Shown piece by piece: positions 24,681 to 31,385 of a DNA stretch of 64,000 bases. Position numbers and translations under genes: made by a program. Position 1 is the first letter of the stretch. Each line of letters begins with the position of its first letter. The notes beneath the pieces were generated by a model. That model worked only from the letters and a program-made list of their open reading frames with translations. It did not search any database and had not been told where the DNA came from. The DNA is from an uncultured Anaeroplasmataceae bacterium (GTDB lineage: Bacteria > Bacillota_I > Bacilli_A > Acholeplasmatales > Anaeroplasmataceae): the NCBI GenBank assembly GCA_949840955.1, contig CATKXV010000006.1, forward strand, positions 60,373 through 124,372, given 5' to 3'.

Positions 24681-24706
24681 AGGTGACCTGTGGGTCACCT
24701 TTTTTT
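24681..24706 (+). terminator. Intrinsic terminator of pyk
   Basis: A perfect 8-bp stem AGGTGACC/GGTCACCT with a TGTG loop is followed by seven T residues. The next ATG is only 6 nt after the T-run. Confidence 0.9.
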
Positions 24707-24711
24707 GGTAT

Positions 24712-25149
24712 ATGAAAAAAAAGGAAAAAATTTTAGAAACAATCGAGCTATTAAAATCAACCTCACAGTTCATTAGTGATACAAGATCCTCCTTATGCTC
24801 ACCTTATGGTTTAACCCATACCCAGGCTGTTATTTTATTAGATATTTTTCATCATCCAAATGAAACAAAAATAACAGACATTTGTAAAAGACTTCATAAG
24901 ACAACCAATACAATTTCTCCTCTCATCAAACGAATGGAAGAAAAGGGCTATCTATGTAAGAAGCAAAATCAGGAGGACAATCGTGTGTTTGAGGTGTTTT
25001 TCACTGAAAACGGAAAAAATATGATGGATAGCATTAATGCGGATGTAGTACATTTTGCTACTCCCTTATTTGAACAGCTTACAGACTCAGAATTTGAGAA
25101 TTTGTATGAATCCTTATTTAAATTAAATCAGGTGTGTGATATTGTATGA
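24712..25149 (+). CDS. MarR-family transcriptional regulator
   Basis: A 145-residue winged-helix protein. The helix-turn-helix covers about residues 36-75 (LTHTQAVILLDIF, then ITDICKRLHKTTNTISPLIKRMEEKGYL). The wing is KKQNQEDNRVFEVFFTENG, the usual D-R-x-x-x-x-x-T pattern. MarR proteins bind DNA as dimers and often respond to small phenolic or oxidising ligands. The first ATG follows the pyk terminator by 6 nt and has no clear ribosome binding site, so expression must come from read-through, leaderless translation or an unseen promoter. Its stop overlaps the phosphodiesterase start (ATGA). Confidence 0.85.
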   Translation: MKKKEKILETIELLKSTSQFISDTRSSLCSPYGLTHTQAVILLDIFHHPNETKITDICKRLHKTTNTISPLIKRMEEKGYLCKKQNQEDNRVFEVFFTENGKNMMDSINADVVHFATPLFEQLTDSEFENLYESLFKLNQVCDIV

Positions 25150-25673
25150 AATATCTAATATTTTCAGATTTGCATGGTTCTGCCAAAAATGCTGAATTCA
25201 TTGTAAAGAAATTTTTAGATGAGAATTGTGATCAGCTGATATGCTTAGGGGATGTACTATATCATGGACCAAGAAATGATTTACCAGAATTTTATGCCCC
25301 GAAGCAAGTGATTCAAATCCTGAATCCCTTAGCTCAAAGTATTCTATGCATTCAAGGAAACTGTGATGCAGAGGTAGATCAAATGGTTTTAGATTTTAAA
25401 TTGTTTAAATCTAAGGATATGATTATTCAAGGAAAGAAGTGTCATCTTGAGCATGGGCACCATTTAGAGGCGTACCATAAATCTCCAGATGTTGTTCTTT
25501 TTGGACATACCCATATTCCGATGCTAGAGTATGTAAAGAATACTTTATATATAAACCCAGGCAGCATAAGTATTCCGAAGAATGGTACAGCACCAAGCTA
25601 TATCATTTGGGATAAAAATAAAATTACGCTTTATGATATTTTGGGAAATATATCAAAGGAAGTAATAATTTAG
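25146..25673 (+). CDS. YfcE/MJ0936-type metallophosphodiesterase
   Basis: A 175-residue calcineurin-like enzyme with all the metal motifs in order: FSDLHG (Asp8, His10), CLGDVLYHG, GNCD, EHGHH and GHTHIP. YfcE-type proteins hydrolyse phosphodiesters such as bis-pNPP in vitro with Mn2+; their natural substrate is not settled. It overlaps the MarR gene by 4 nt, so the two are probably co-expressed. Confidence 0.88.
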   Translation: MKYLIFSDLHGSAKNAEFIVKKFLDENCDQLICLGDVLYHGPRNDLPEFYAPKQVIQILNPLAQSILCIQGNCDAEVDQMVLDFKLFKSKDMIIQGKKCHLEHGHHLEAYHKSPDVVLFGHTHIPMLEYVKNTLYINPGSISIPKNGTAPSYIIWDKNKITLYDILGNISKEVII

Positions 25674-25752
25674 GATAAAGAATTGTAAAAAAATATGCTT
25701 ATGCTATAATTTTTTTAAATAAAGCATATTCCTAAAAGTAGGTTAGATAATA

Positions 25753-26502
25753 ATGAAGGACGAGCAAAAAGAAAATCAAAAAGAATATATCCTTGCCGCA
25801 GCAAAAAAAACGATGGAAAATAGAGCCATGAGTGATAAATCAGTGGATGCTGCCATCTCGGATTTTCGAAAAAAACGGCAGCAGGAAATTGAGGATAATC
25901 AGGAGGAAAATCCCCTTGCATTAGCTCAGGCTGTGATGAAGGAAAACAAAAAAAGAAAAAAGAAAAATCAAAAGATTTTAAGAATATCTATGACCTCTAT
26001 TATGGGAACTCTTGCAACAATAGTCATTCTTTTCAGTGTCCTATTTTATGGACTTCCTCGTACAAATGACGAATACGCTTGGAAATCTCATTTATCGATT
26101 GCACAGGTAGATTATGCCATGCTAGAAAAGACAGATATTTCATCAATAAAGGCCTATAATCAAGAGAACAAAGTACACTTTTATTATTTAGAAAATATGG
26201 ATATAAAAAATTCCTATTTGTTATGTAATAAGAATAAAAGAATCATTCTGGCAGAAGATTATTTGTATGAAGGAATCCCTTGTTCACTATATATTGTAAA
26301 TTCGAACACGGAGATTAGAGGAATCGATATACAATTGGAATTTGTACAATATTATATTTTTGAGGATATATCTTTTAGCGTAAATCAATACGAAAATGAC
26401 CTCTTTATTTCTTTCCAAAGAGACTATCAGTATTATATAAAACTTTCTTCTAGTAATTTTTCCCTAGTTGAGTCAATTTTATCCACTTTAACACAAAAAT
26501 AG
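25753..26502 (+). CDS. Single-pass membrane protein of unknown function, paralogue 1
   Basis: A 249-residue protein I do not recognise. It has a charged cytoplasmic N-terminus of about 80 residues (including SDKSVDAAISDFRKKRQ), one membrane helix near residues 84-106, and an external domain of about 140 residues (YAWKSHLSIAQVDYAMLEKT onward). It is clearly paralogous to the protein at 27953-28687: both share W-K-x-x-L near the membrane, TDISSIKAYNQ / AEISSIKDFNN, VHFYYLENM / AHFYYLNNM, and a C-terminal YYIKLS...S.L.NLT pattern. Each copy is followed by a secreted papain-like gene, degenerate here and intact there. A partner, inhibitor or immunity role is possible but unproven. RBS is weak. 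Confidence 0.65.
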   Translation: MKDEQKENQKEYILAAAKKTMENRAMSDKSVDAAISDFRKKRQQEIEDNQEENPLALAQAVMKENKKRKKKNQKILRISMTSIMGTLATIVILFSVLFYGLPRTNDEYAWKSHLSIAQVDYAMLEKTDISSIKAYNQENKVHFYYLENMDIKNSYLLCNKNKRIILAEDYLYEGIPCSLYIVNSNTEIRGIDIQLEFVQYYIFEDISFSVNQYENDLFISFQRDYQYYIKLSSSNFSLVESILSTLTQK

Positions 26503-26526
26503 CTAAAAAATAGCTATTTTTTTAAC
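26498..26526 (+). terminator. Hairpin and T-run after membrane paralogue 1
   Basis: AAATAGCT and AGCTATTT enclose an A-rich loop and run into seven T residues, overlapping the end of the gene. Confidence 0.7.
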
Positions 26527-26613
26527 TTTTTTTAAAAAAATTTCACTTTTTTTCATTTTTTGTGAAAAAAATCGTCGTTTCACTCGTATATTATATGTAA
26601 GGAATGAAAAATT

Positions 26614-27237
26614 ATGGAAAAATTAGCAACAATTATCTTAATCAGCTTAAATTTCATAGGAATTATCTACTCAAGAGTACAAGCTATAGCTCAAGTAGAA
26701 TCTGAGACAGAGTATGGATAAGTTATAGAATTTATTTAAGCGAATTTCGGAAAGAATTCAACAAGGAACATGAAATCCACTTCAAGCGGTGCGTGTTGAA
26801 AAGCACGCATTGGTATACATTCTTGATTCAGAGGAATATGGAGTATATCTCATCTGATGGTGGATATCATTATGATGATTTCAAAACAGAAAATAACTGT
26901 GCATTAACAGCAGCCTTTAATGTAATGAATAGCTGGCAAAAACTTGGTCTATGTAATAATCTCCCAGCCTATTCTGATCGAAGGAACATTAAAGAGCTTA
27001 TCAAGCAGGATCCAGATTATAAGTATTATGGAGTTGGGGAAGAAACCGTTGGACATGATTTCTATTGGGCAGTTAATAGTGATAATGTTTTAATGAATAT
27101 GTTTGAATCTAGAGGACAGTGTCTTGGATTTTCACTCAAACCCATACAGCTTATTTCTTTTTGATATATTGTGGACAAGATGTTAATTTAACATTTTTTG
27201 ATCCTAACTGCATTTCTTAGCTATCATTCGAATTTAT
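26614..27237 (+). pseudogene. Decayed copy of the secreted papain-like protein gene
   Basis: The stretch is a broken relative of the intact gene at 28719-29996. It opens with ATG and a signal-peptide-like 35-codon ORF (26614-26721) that hits an in-frame TAA. It then matches the intact gene in pieces, including TENNCALTAAFNVMNSWQ with the putative catalytic Cys (open fragment 26793-27164). A 371-bp segment is missing: the junction AGTATATCT (26842-26850) corresponds to two copies of AGTATACCT in the intact gene (28961-28969 and 29332-29340). A second deletion removes the region before the CTCAAACCCATAC segment, including the putative catalytic His. The end (TTTTTGATCCTAACTG) is still recognisable. 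Confidence 0.85.
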
Positions 27238-27415
27238 TTACATTTAATCCTTACAAATTTCAAGCATTTAATTCCATTAAATTGGACTCATGAGTAAAGT
27301 GAGATAATATTAAAACATAAATAAAAAATTTAAAAGAAAGAACGTATTTACAAAAAAAGAAATTGTATGAGGTGCTTGAAGTAAATTAAATGTAAATGAT
27401 TCGATTAGATAGGAG

Positions 27416-27450
27416 TCACAAGATCGGCAGAGCTGATCTTGTGATTTTCT
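27416..27450 (+). terminator. Orphan strong hairpin downstream of the pseudogene
   Basis: CACAAGATCGGC pairs with GCTGATCTTGTG (27417-27428 and 27432-27443, one G-U) around AGA, followed by ATTTTCT. It lies in a 328-bp gap (27238-27564) that otherwise holds only A/T-rich sequence and the terminator at 27483-27516. It may be the old terminator of the decayed gene or end an unseen small RNA. Confidence 0.5.
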
Positions 27451-27482
27451 AAAAAAAATATAGGCAAATGCCTATTCAAATA

Positions 27483-27516
27483 AAAAAACTTCCCTTAAGG
27501 CTTATTCTTAAGGGAA
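27483..27516 (-). terminator. Terminator of the UPF0154 gene
   Basis: A perfect 10-bp stem TTCCCTTAAG/CTTAAGGGAA (plus 27490-27499 and 27507-27516) is followed on the minus strand by a T-run. Confidence 0.8.
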
Positions 27517-27564
27517 TGGTATAGTACAATATATGCAACGTATTTGTGCTAAAGGATGCAAATT

Positions 27565-27789
27565 TTACTTTGCATCCTCCATAGATTTCATAACAGCACG
27601 AACTTGTTTTTCAGAAGGGGTTCTCCCCATTTGAGTCATCATTGCACGTATCATCTTTTCATTGATTGGTGGGTTCTTTTTCAATTGGGAAGCAAATAAC
27701 TTTCTAACAATTATGAAAGTAATGATAGCTACACCAATAAGTTCTAAAACAATGATTAAGATAAACTGCCAAATTGCTAATTGTATCAT
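27565..27789 (-). CDS. UPF0154 (YneF-like) small membrane protein
   Basis: The start at 27789 follows a GGAG site; the longer frame from 27837 has none. The 74-residue protein has one N-terminal membrane helix (about 5-28), then RKLFASQLKKNPPINEKMIRAMMTQMGRTPSEKQVRAVMK, the diagnostic KKNPPI-E-M-R-MM-QMG pattern of UPF0154/YneF in low-GC Gram-positives and mycoplasmas. The function is unknown. It separates the two copies of the membrane/papain-like cassette on the opposite strand. Confidence 0.9.
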   Translation of the reverse strand: MIQLAIWQFILIIVLELIGVAIITFIIVRKLFASQLKKNPPINEKMIRAMMTQMGRTPSEKQVRAVMKSMEDAK

Positions 27790-27952
27790 ATTTCTCACTC
27801 CTGCATTTATTTTACACTTTTTTTCTATGAATTGCAATATTTCATAGAAATTTTGAACAAGGGATTTTAGGATTCCTTTGTGTAAGAGTGTAAATAAATA
27901 AAAAAGGAAGCATTAATAAGAAAGAGTATAAAAAATTAGGGAGGTATTTTAT

Positions 27953-28687
27953 ATGGAAACCGAGGAGAAAAAAAGCGAAACTTTACGAAAAAAAATCACA
28001 AGGACAGCTTTTAAAGGCGGATCATTGAATGAAGAATCTGTTAATGCAGCTATAGATGAAATGAGATTAAAACGTAAAACAGGAGAAGTTGTAGTAAAAT
28101 CAGGTGATATATTATATTTTGTAAAGGATGTATTGAAAAAATCCGTAACTATAGAAAAAATAAAATATAAAATGCGCTATATTTTTAATATAGCTTCTCT
28201 AGTGATCTTGATAATGCTATTAGGTGTTAGTATTGGAATACCTGCTTATCAAGAATATTCATGGAAAACATGTTTAACAATGACGAGAATTGATTATGAA
28301 AGATTAGATAAAGCAGAAATATCTTCTATAAAGGATTTTAATAATCAGCATAATGCCCATTTCTACTATTTAAATAATATGGAAAAAGGGAATTCATATA
28401 TATATACTTTAAACAATAAAAGAATCATTTTAGAAGAAGAATACCTTTATAATGATATTTCTTGTACTATGTATATAATTAATAAAAATACAGAGATTGG
28501 TGGAATTAATGGTTCAATTTCATTTAAAAAATATTATGAATTAAGTGATTTTTATTTTTGCATATTAAGTTATATGGATGATTATCTTATAATGTTTGAA
28601 AATGATTATGACTATTACATAAAATTATCCGCAAATGATTTTAATCAGATAGAGTCAATTCTAAGGAATTTAACTAACCAAAAGTAA
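27953..28687 (+). CDS. Single-pass membrane protein of unknown function, paralogue 2
   Basis: A 244-residue paralogue of the protein at 25753-26502 with the same layout: a cytoplasmic N-terminus with NEESVNAAIDEMRLKRK, one membrane helix (about 82-104), and an external domain beginning YSWKTCLTMTRIDYERL. A good AGGGAGG site precedes the ATG. It is followed 31 nt later by the intact secreted papain-like gene, very likely in one transcript. No known family is recognised. Co-duplication with the secreted protein suggests that the two proteins interact. Confidence 0.7.
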   Translation: METEEKKSETLRKKITRTAFKGGSLNEESVNAAIDEMRLKRKTGEVVVKSGDILYFVKDVLKKSVTIEKIKYKMRYIFNIASLVILIMLLGVSIGIPAYQEYSWKTCLTMTRIDYERLDKAEISSIKDFNNQHNAHFYYLNNMEKGNSYIYTLNNKRIILEEEYLYNDISCTMYIINKNTEIGGINGSISFKKYYELSDFYFCILSYMDDYLIMFENDYDYYIKLSANDFNQIESILRNLTNQK

Positions 28688-28718
28688 GAAATTAATATAC
28701 AATTAAGGAGAGCATATA

Positions 28719-29996
28719 ATGAAAAAACTAATAACAATTTTTTTAATTACCCTAAGCTTTTTAGGAATGTTCTGCTCAAAAGTACAAGCTTCAGCTCAAG
28801 AAGAAGCTGAGACAGAATATGAAAAAGTAGTAGAATTTATATCTAGTCATTTAAGCGAATTTCGGAAAGAATTCAACAAGGAAAATAAAGAGGAACCATT
28901 CCAAGCGGTGCGTGTTGAGAAGCACGCATTAGTATACATTCTAGATTCAGAAGAATATGGAGTATACCTAGATTTTAATGATGATAAGGGATATCTTGTA
29001 ACATCATTAAACTATGATTTATATGAAATTAAGACAAAAGGAGATCTAGCATACTTAAAGGATGTTGATTTCACCTATTATAGTACCTTTGATGGCTTCT
29101 TATATCATGATGGAAGCTCCTACCAAAAGTACATAAAGGAAGGTCTTACAAGACAATCAGAGGTTGTTTATAAATATAATGGACAATCAGGAGATGGAGA
29201 AACTGGTATTTATGATGTTAAAAGTTACGTTTCAGATCGATATTCCTCTAATAGTACTTTAGATGAAAAAAACATTGATGCAATGAATTATTTTCAACCT
29301 GCGATAATGGAACAGACAAGCTATTATTTGAAGTATACCTCATCTGATGGAGGATATCATTATGATGATTTTAAAACAGAAAATAACTGTGCTTTAACAG
29401 TAGCCTTTAATGTGATGAATAGCTGGCAAAATCTTGGTCTATGTAAGAATCTCCCAGCCTTTTCTGACCGAAGAAACATTAAAGAACTTATCAAACAGGA
29501 TCCAGATTATAAGTATTATGGAGTTGGGGAAGACGCCGTTGGACATGATTTCTATTGGGCAGTTAATAGTGATGATAATTTAATGAATATGTTTGAATTA
29601 TATTATCAGGCAAGATTATATGCAGTAGAAAAGGAAGGCTATGAGCCTGAGTTAGGGTTTACATCAACAAAAACAAAAAACACTATGGTATATACACTAA
29701 ATAAGTATGGATATGACATGGATGTAAAGATTTCTACTAATTTATCAGATGTTATATCTTCCTTGGCCTCTGGAAGAGCTGTATTTATGGGGATCGCCAA
29801 TAGTCAATCCTATGGAGCTGCTCATGCTGTATCCTTATTAGGATATCAGAAATATACTTACAAGACAGGAGTTTGGGTTTTTGCTCAAACCCATACGGTT
29901 TATTTCTTTTTGATTAACAATAGTAGAAGTTACGAATTAACATATTTTGATCCTAATTGTAATTCAAAGGCTTCTTATGAATTTATATATGTGTAG
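28719..29996 (+). CDS. Secreted papain-fold (C39/staphopain-like) cysteine protease candidate
   Basis: A 425-residue protein with a signal peptide (hydrophobic core at 5-18, probable cleavage after VQASA). Residues ~30-200 could be a propeptide. A TENNCALTVAFNVMNSW motif near residue 227 resembles the active-site Cys at the head of the first helix in papain-fold enzymes. GAAHAVSLLGYQKY near residue 368 would supply the His, and YFDPN near the end a possible Asp/Asn. The triad is inferred from pattern and order, not from a close match to a named family; a transglutaminase-like fold or an inactive protein is possible. It follows a co-duplicated membrane protein; RBS AAGGAG lies 9 nt upstream. 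Confidence 0.6.
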   Translation: MKKLITIFLITLSFLGMFCSKVQASAQEEAETEYEKVVEFISSHLSEFRKEFNKENKEEPFQAVRVEKHALVYILDSEEYGVYLDFNDDKGYLVTSLNYDLYEIKTKGDLAYLKDVDFTYYSTFDGFLYHDGSSYQKYIKEGLTRQSEVVYKYNGQSGDGETGIYDVKSYVSDRYSSNSTLDEKNIDAMNYFQPAIMEQTSYYLKYTSSDGGYHYDDFKTENNCALTVAFNVMNSWQNLGLCKNLPAFSDRRNIKELIKQDPDYKYYGVGEDAVGHDFYWAVNSDDNLMNMFELYYQARLYAVEKEGYEPELGFTSTKTKNTMVYTLNKYGYDMDVKISTNLSDVISSLASGRAVFMGIANSQSYGAAHAVSLLGYQKYTYKTGVWVFAQTHTVYFFLINNSRSYELTYFDPNCNSKASYEFIYV

Positions 29997-30040
29997 AAAA
30001 CAAAATTTATATTAAAAATTGACATAGTTAAAAAACATAG

Positions 30041-30069
30041 TAGACAAAATGTCTTAAAAATGTTAAAAT
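30041..30069 (+). promoter_or_regulatory. Promoter of the ferredoxin gene
   Basis: TAGACA (30041-30046), a 17-bp spacer and TAAAAT (30064-30069). A TTGACA at 30019-30024 lacks a good -10 partner. Confidence 0.5.
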
Positions 30070-30097
30070 ATGTGTAACAATAAAAGGAGGAAGAAAG

Positions 30098-30265
30098 ATG
30101 CCTAGATTTGTTAATGATACATGTATCGCTTGTGGTGCTTGTGCTGATCAATGCCCAGTTTCAGCAATCACTGTAGAAGATCAAGCAGTTGTAGATGAGG
30201 ATACTTGTATTGACTGTGGAGCTTGCGAAGCTGTTTGTCCAGTTTCAGCAATCTCTGAAAGATAA
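30098..30265 (+). CDS. 2[4Fe-4S] ferredoxin
   Basis: A 55-residue protein with two classical cluster motifs: CIACGACADQCP (C9, C12, C15, C19) and CIDCGACEAVCP (C37, C40, C43, C47). The two halves are near repeats, as in clostridial ferredoxins. The start ATG follows AAAGGAGG by 8 nt. It is a likely electron carrier between pyruvate:ferredoxin oxidoreductase-type enzymes and the [FeFe] hydrogenase at 19043-20545, though the oxidoreductase is not in this window. Confidence 0.95.
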   Translation: MPRFVNDTCIACGACADQCPVSAITVEDQAVVDEDTCIDCGACEAVCPVSAISER

Positions 30266-30277
30266 TAAAAGAAACTA

Positions 30278-30303
30278 GCTGATATTATATCAGCTTTTCT
30301 TTT
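30278..30303 (+). terminator. Intrinsic terminator of the ferredoxin gene
   Basis: AGCTGATA and TATCAGCT form a perfect 8-bp stem with a TTA loop, followed by TTTCTTTTT. Confidence 0.85.
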
Positions 30304-30357
30304 TAGCCTAGAACACTTTCATTTGATTTCATACTATAAGAATGGGAGTGATAAAGA

Positions 30358-30729
30358 TTGAAAACCTTAGAAATTAACTCTCAAGCATTTGTATTAGATA
30401 GTGATATTGAAAAGGGCTTTTTAAAAGGTTCTATTTGGGAAAATTTATTTTCTGGTTATAAGTTTATTTTAACGGATGTTCATGATCTTACAGAGGAAGA
30501 ACAAATTCTGTTTATGCTTCAGGTATATACCTTTGCCTCTATAGAGCTTACACTTTATATTTGTACTCATCCAGATCATAAGGAAGCTATAGAGACTTTA
30601 AAAAAGGTAAATATTGAAAAAGATAAGGTCTGCGATTTTATAGAGACGAAATATGGTGCATTAAAGGCTTGTTCTCCTATTTTCGATGGATTTTTAAATC
30701 GTAAGAGTACATGGGAGGGAAATAAATAA
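30358..30729 (+). CDS. CotJA-CotJB fusion protein
   Basis: A 123-residue protein with a TTG start 7 nt after GGGAGTG. Residues ~9-36 (AFVLDSDIEKGFLKGSIWENLFSGY) resemble the core of CotJA, which has a similar E-A-L-x-x-GT-x-F-x-x-L-x-x-PY pattern. Residues ~45-108 (MLQVYTFASIELTLYICTHPDHKEAIE, then FIETKYGAL) match CotJB, whose signature is ELxLYLDTHPxDxxAL...YGPL. In Bacillus, cotJA, cotJB and cotJC are separate genes for inner spore-coat proteins. The stop overlaps the start of the CotJC-type gene (TAATG), keeping the order A-B-C. CotJB similarity is good; the CotJA assignment is weaker. Confidence 0.65.
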   Translation: MKTLEINSQAFVLDSDIEKGFLKGSIWENLFSGYKFILTDVHDLTEEEQILFMLQVYTFASIELTLYICTHPDHKEAIETLKKVNIEKDKVCDFIETKYGALKACSPIFDGFLNRKSTWEGNK

Positions 30730-31298
30730 TGTGGACCTATGAAAAGAAACTGGAATTTCCTGTTCACATATCAAAAAGAAATTTATGGTTTGCAAAGGAG
30801 CTTATTACTGCTATAGGTGGACCAGGAGGAGAACTTGCTTCTGGAATACGGTATCTTATGCAGGCTCCTACAATGCCAGATAAAATTGGTCAAAATTTAT
30901 TAATGGAAATTGGGACAGAGGAATTGGCTCACGTAGAAATTCTTATGGCTATGATGAAGCAATTAACAGAGGGAGCTACAATAGAAGAGGTCAAAAAATA
31001 TGGCTTTGAATCTATGTATACGGATCATGGATTAGGTATATATCCAACGGATGCTAGTGGCAATCCATTTACAGTAAGCTTTATTGCATCTACAGGCAAT
31101 CCGGTTAGTGATTTAAATGAGGATTTGGCTGCCGAGGCTAAAGCAAGAGCTGGCTATGAGCATTTAATGGATTTGACAGATGCTCCTGAAATTCTTGCTC
31201 CACTTTCCTTCCTAAGACAAAGAGAAATTGTACACTATCAAAGATTTGCTGAGGCGTTAAAGCATTATCAAGAAATGCTAAAAGAATATCAAGGGTAG
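30729..31298 (+). CDS. cotJC: CotJC-type manganese catalase family protein
   Basis: A 189-residue ferritin-fold protein. The dimanganese ligands are visible as E35 (GGPGGELASGIRYL), E65 and H68 (GTEELAHVEI), E136 (NEDLAAEAKAR) and H169 (REIVHYQRF), so the metal site looks intact. CotJC proteins are spore-coat or general Mn-catalase-like proteins thought to remove H2O2. Its start overlaps the stop of the CotJA-CotJB fusion. Nothing else in the window proves sporulation, and the module also occurs in organisms with unclear sporulation status. Confidence 0.9.
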   Translation: MWTYEKKLEFPVHISKRNLWFAKELITAIGGPGGELASGIRYLMQAPTMPDKIGQNLLMEIGTEELAHVEILMAMMKQLTEGATIEEVKKYGFESMYTDHGLGIYPTDASGNPFTVSFIASTGNPVSDLNEDLAAEAKARAGYEHLMDLTDAPEILAPLSFLRQREIVHYQRFAEALKHYQEMLKEYQG

Positions 31299-31299
31299 A

Positions 31300-31325
31300 A
31301 GCTTTTTAAAAGCTTTTTTTCTTTT
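31300..31325 (+). terminator. Intrinsic terminator after cotJC
   Basis: AAGCTTT and AAAAGCTT form a short stem just after the stop, followed by a T-rich run. Confidence 0.7.
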
Positions 31326-31385
31326 TCCTTGTTTTAAGGAAATGGGTATGTTAATATAAAACTAATAAAGGAAGAGGGTGAGCAT

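Noticed and set aside
30019..30024. TTGACA as the -35 of the ferredoxin promoter
   Set aside because: No acceptable -10 lies 16-18 bp downstream; TAGACA-17-TAAAAT at 30041-30069 fits better.
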